Source of the DNA: Labilibaculum antarcticum
Lineage (GTDB): Bacteria; Bacteroidota; Bacteroidia; Bacteroidales; Marinifilaceae
Length of the DNA: 64,000 bases
Reading direction: 5' to 3'
NCBI RefSeq assembly: GCF_002356295.1
Contig: NZ_AP018042.1
Coordinates: forward strand, 5,426,361-5,490,360
A model generated the notes under the pieces. The model ran no database searches and was not told the DNA's origin. It saw only the letters and a program-made list of their open reading frames with translations. Of this stretch, positions 63,443-64,000 are shown in pieces. Made by a program: the position numbers and the translations under genes. Each line of letters begins with the position of its first letter. Position 1 is the stretch's first letter.

Positions 63443-64000
63443 ATGAATTTTACCGCAATAGATTTTGAAACAGCAAACGGACAACGCAATTCAGCTTGCT
63501 CGCTTGGTTTGGTTCGTGTTGAGAATGGAGTAATTGTTGAAAGTAAAGATTGGTTGATTTCGCCGCCGGAAATGTATTTTCATCCAATGAATGTTAGTAT
63601 TCACGGAATTACAGAGGAAGATGTGACGAACGAACCCAGCTTCAATTACATTTGGGAAGAGGTGGAAAACTACTTGCATGGAGAAATGGTGATTGCTCAC
63701 AATGCCAGTTTTGATGTATCGGTGCTTCGGGCTTGTTTAGAAACCTATGGCATTCGGTTTCCCGAATTTGATTACCTGTGCACCGTTCAAATCAGTCGTA
63801 ACATTTGGCCCAATATGCCAAACCATAAGCTAAACACGATGGCAGATATGTTCAATATTCCACTAAGGCATCATGATGCATTGGAAGATACTTTGGCTTG
63901 TGCTAAAATTGCCATAAAAGCATGCCAAGTAATGAATGTGAACAGTCTTACCGATCTGGCTCAGGAAATCTGCATTGCTCCCGGAAAATTGAACCCAAAT
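63443..64000 (+). CDS. DEDDh 3'-5' exonuclease (DNA polymerase III epsilon-like), 3' end outside window
   Basis: From the ATG at 63443 the frame stays open for 186 codons to the window end. It has motif I FTAIDFETANGQ (Asp7, Glu9), motif II HNASFDVSVLRACLE with catalytic Asp, and motif III HHDALEDTLACAKI with the His and Asp, that is a complete DEDDh exonuclease core. It probably proofreads or trims DNA or RNA. The C-terminal part (a BRCT domain in some relatives) is not visible. It starts 54 nt after the heptamer array downstream of ligA. Confidence 0.93.
   Translation, partial: MNFTAIDFETANGQRNSACSLGLVRVENGVIVESKDWLISPPEMYFHPMNVSIHGITEEDVTNEPSFNYIWEEVENYLHGEMVIAHNASFDVSVLRACLETYGIRFPEFDYLCTVQISRNIWPNMPNHKLNTMADMFNIPLRHHDALEDTLACAKIAIKACQVMNVNSLTDLAQEICIAPGKLNPN

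Overview
The window is 64 kb of A+T-rich chromosome from a member of the Bacteroidota, most likely a marine or anaerobic Marinilabiliales/Marinifilaceae-type bacterium. The genus is inference. The phylum is well supported: several intergenic regions carry the Bacteroidota promoter pattern (TTG, 19 nt, TAnnTTTG), two secreted enzymes end in type IX secretion (T9SS) sorting domains, a TonB-dependent receptor has the phylum-typical carboxypeptidase-like N-terminal domain, and a GH92 mannosidase is present.

Layout. 0-10 kb: the 5' end of a MarR/OhrR-type regulator, recQ, an MFS transporter, then a regulatory block (ECF sigma factor, overlapping membrane protein, glycine-rich membrane protein) convergent with a membrane-anchored AraC-TolB-TPR regulator. 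A decayed copy of the junction between the last two genes sits to the left. An ankyrin lipoprotein and an acyltransferase follow. 10-16 kb: a lipoprotein, a secreted protein, a SpoIIE-type phosphatase and a DUF6261-like protein, separated by repeat-rich DNA. 16-21 kb: an isolated RloC/PrrC-like AAA_13 ATPase (candidate phage defence) and a four-gene cassette (GRAM-like membrane protein, M15 peptidase, two coiled-coil proteins). 21-29 kb: a porin, a BLUF blue-light photoreceptor, a tandem repeat array, an APC permease with an MscS channel, and a metallopeptidase. 29-39 kb: an EEP hydrolase with a GH92 mannosidase, and a complete xylose operon (GntR regulator, xylB, xylA, xylE-type symporter) with a shared putative operator. 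39-47 kb: SDR/DUF2867, VOC, NUDIX and ASCH proteins, a beta-propeller lactonase, a T9SS heparinase-like lyase and a MATE exporter. 47-52 kb: an MscS channel followed by a RimB-RimK-desuccinylase operon, a cupin and an AlkD-like protein. 52-64 kb: a T9SS glycoside hydrolase, a TonB-dependent receptor, a LiaF-like/LytSR envelope-stress operon, ligA, a heptanucleotide repeat array and a DEDDh exonuclease cut by the window end.

Genes that appear to work together: xylose uptake, isomerisation and phosphorylation under one regulator; ATP-grasp peptide tailing plus putative trimming hydrolases (rim operon); envelope sensing (two DUF5668-like proteins with a LytS/LytR pair); and polysaccharide breakdown (GH92, heparinase-like lyase, T9SS glycosidase). 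The least explained material is the RloC-like locus, the M15 cassette, the exact 42-bp hairpin array upstream of the DUF6261 gene, and the spaced GCnTCA boxes between the AraC-TPR gene and the ankyrin gene.
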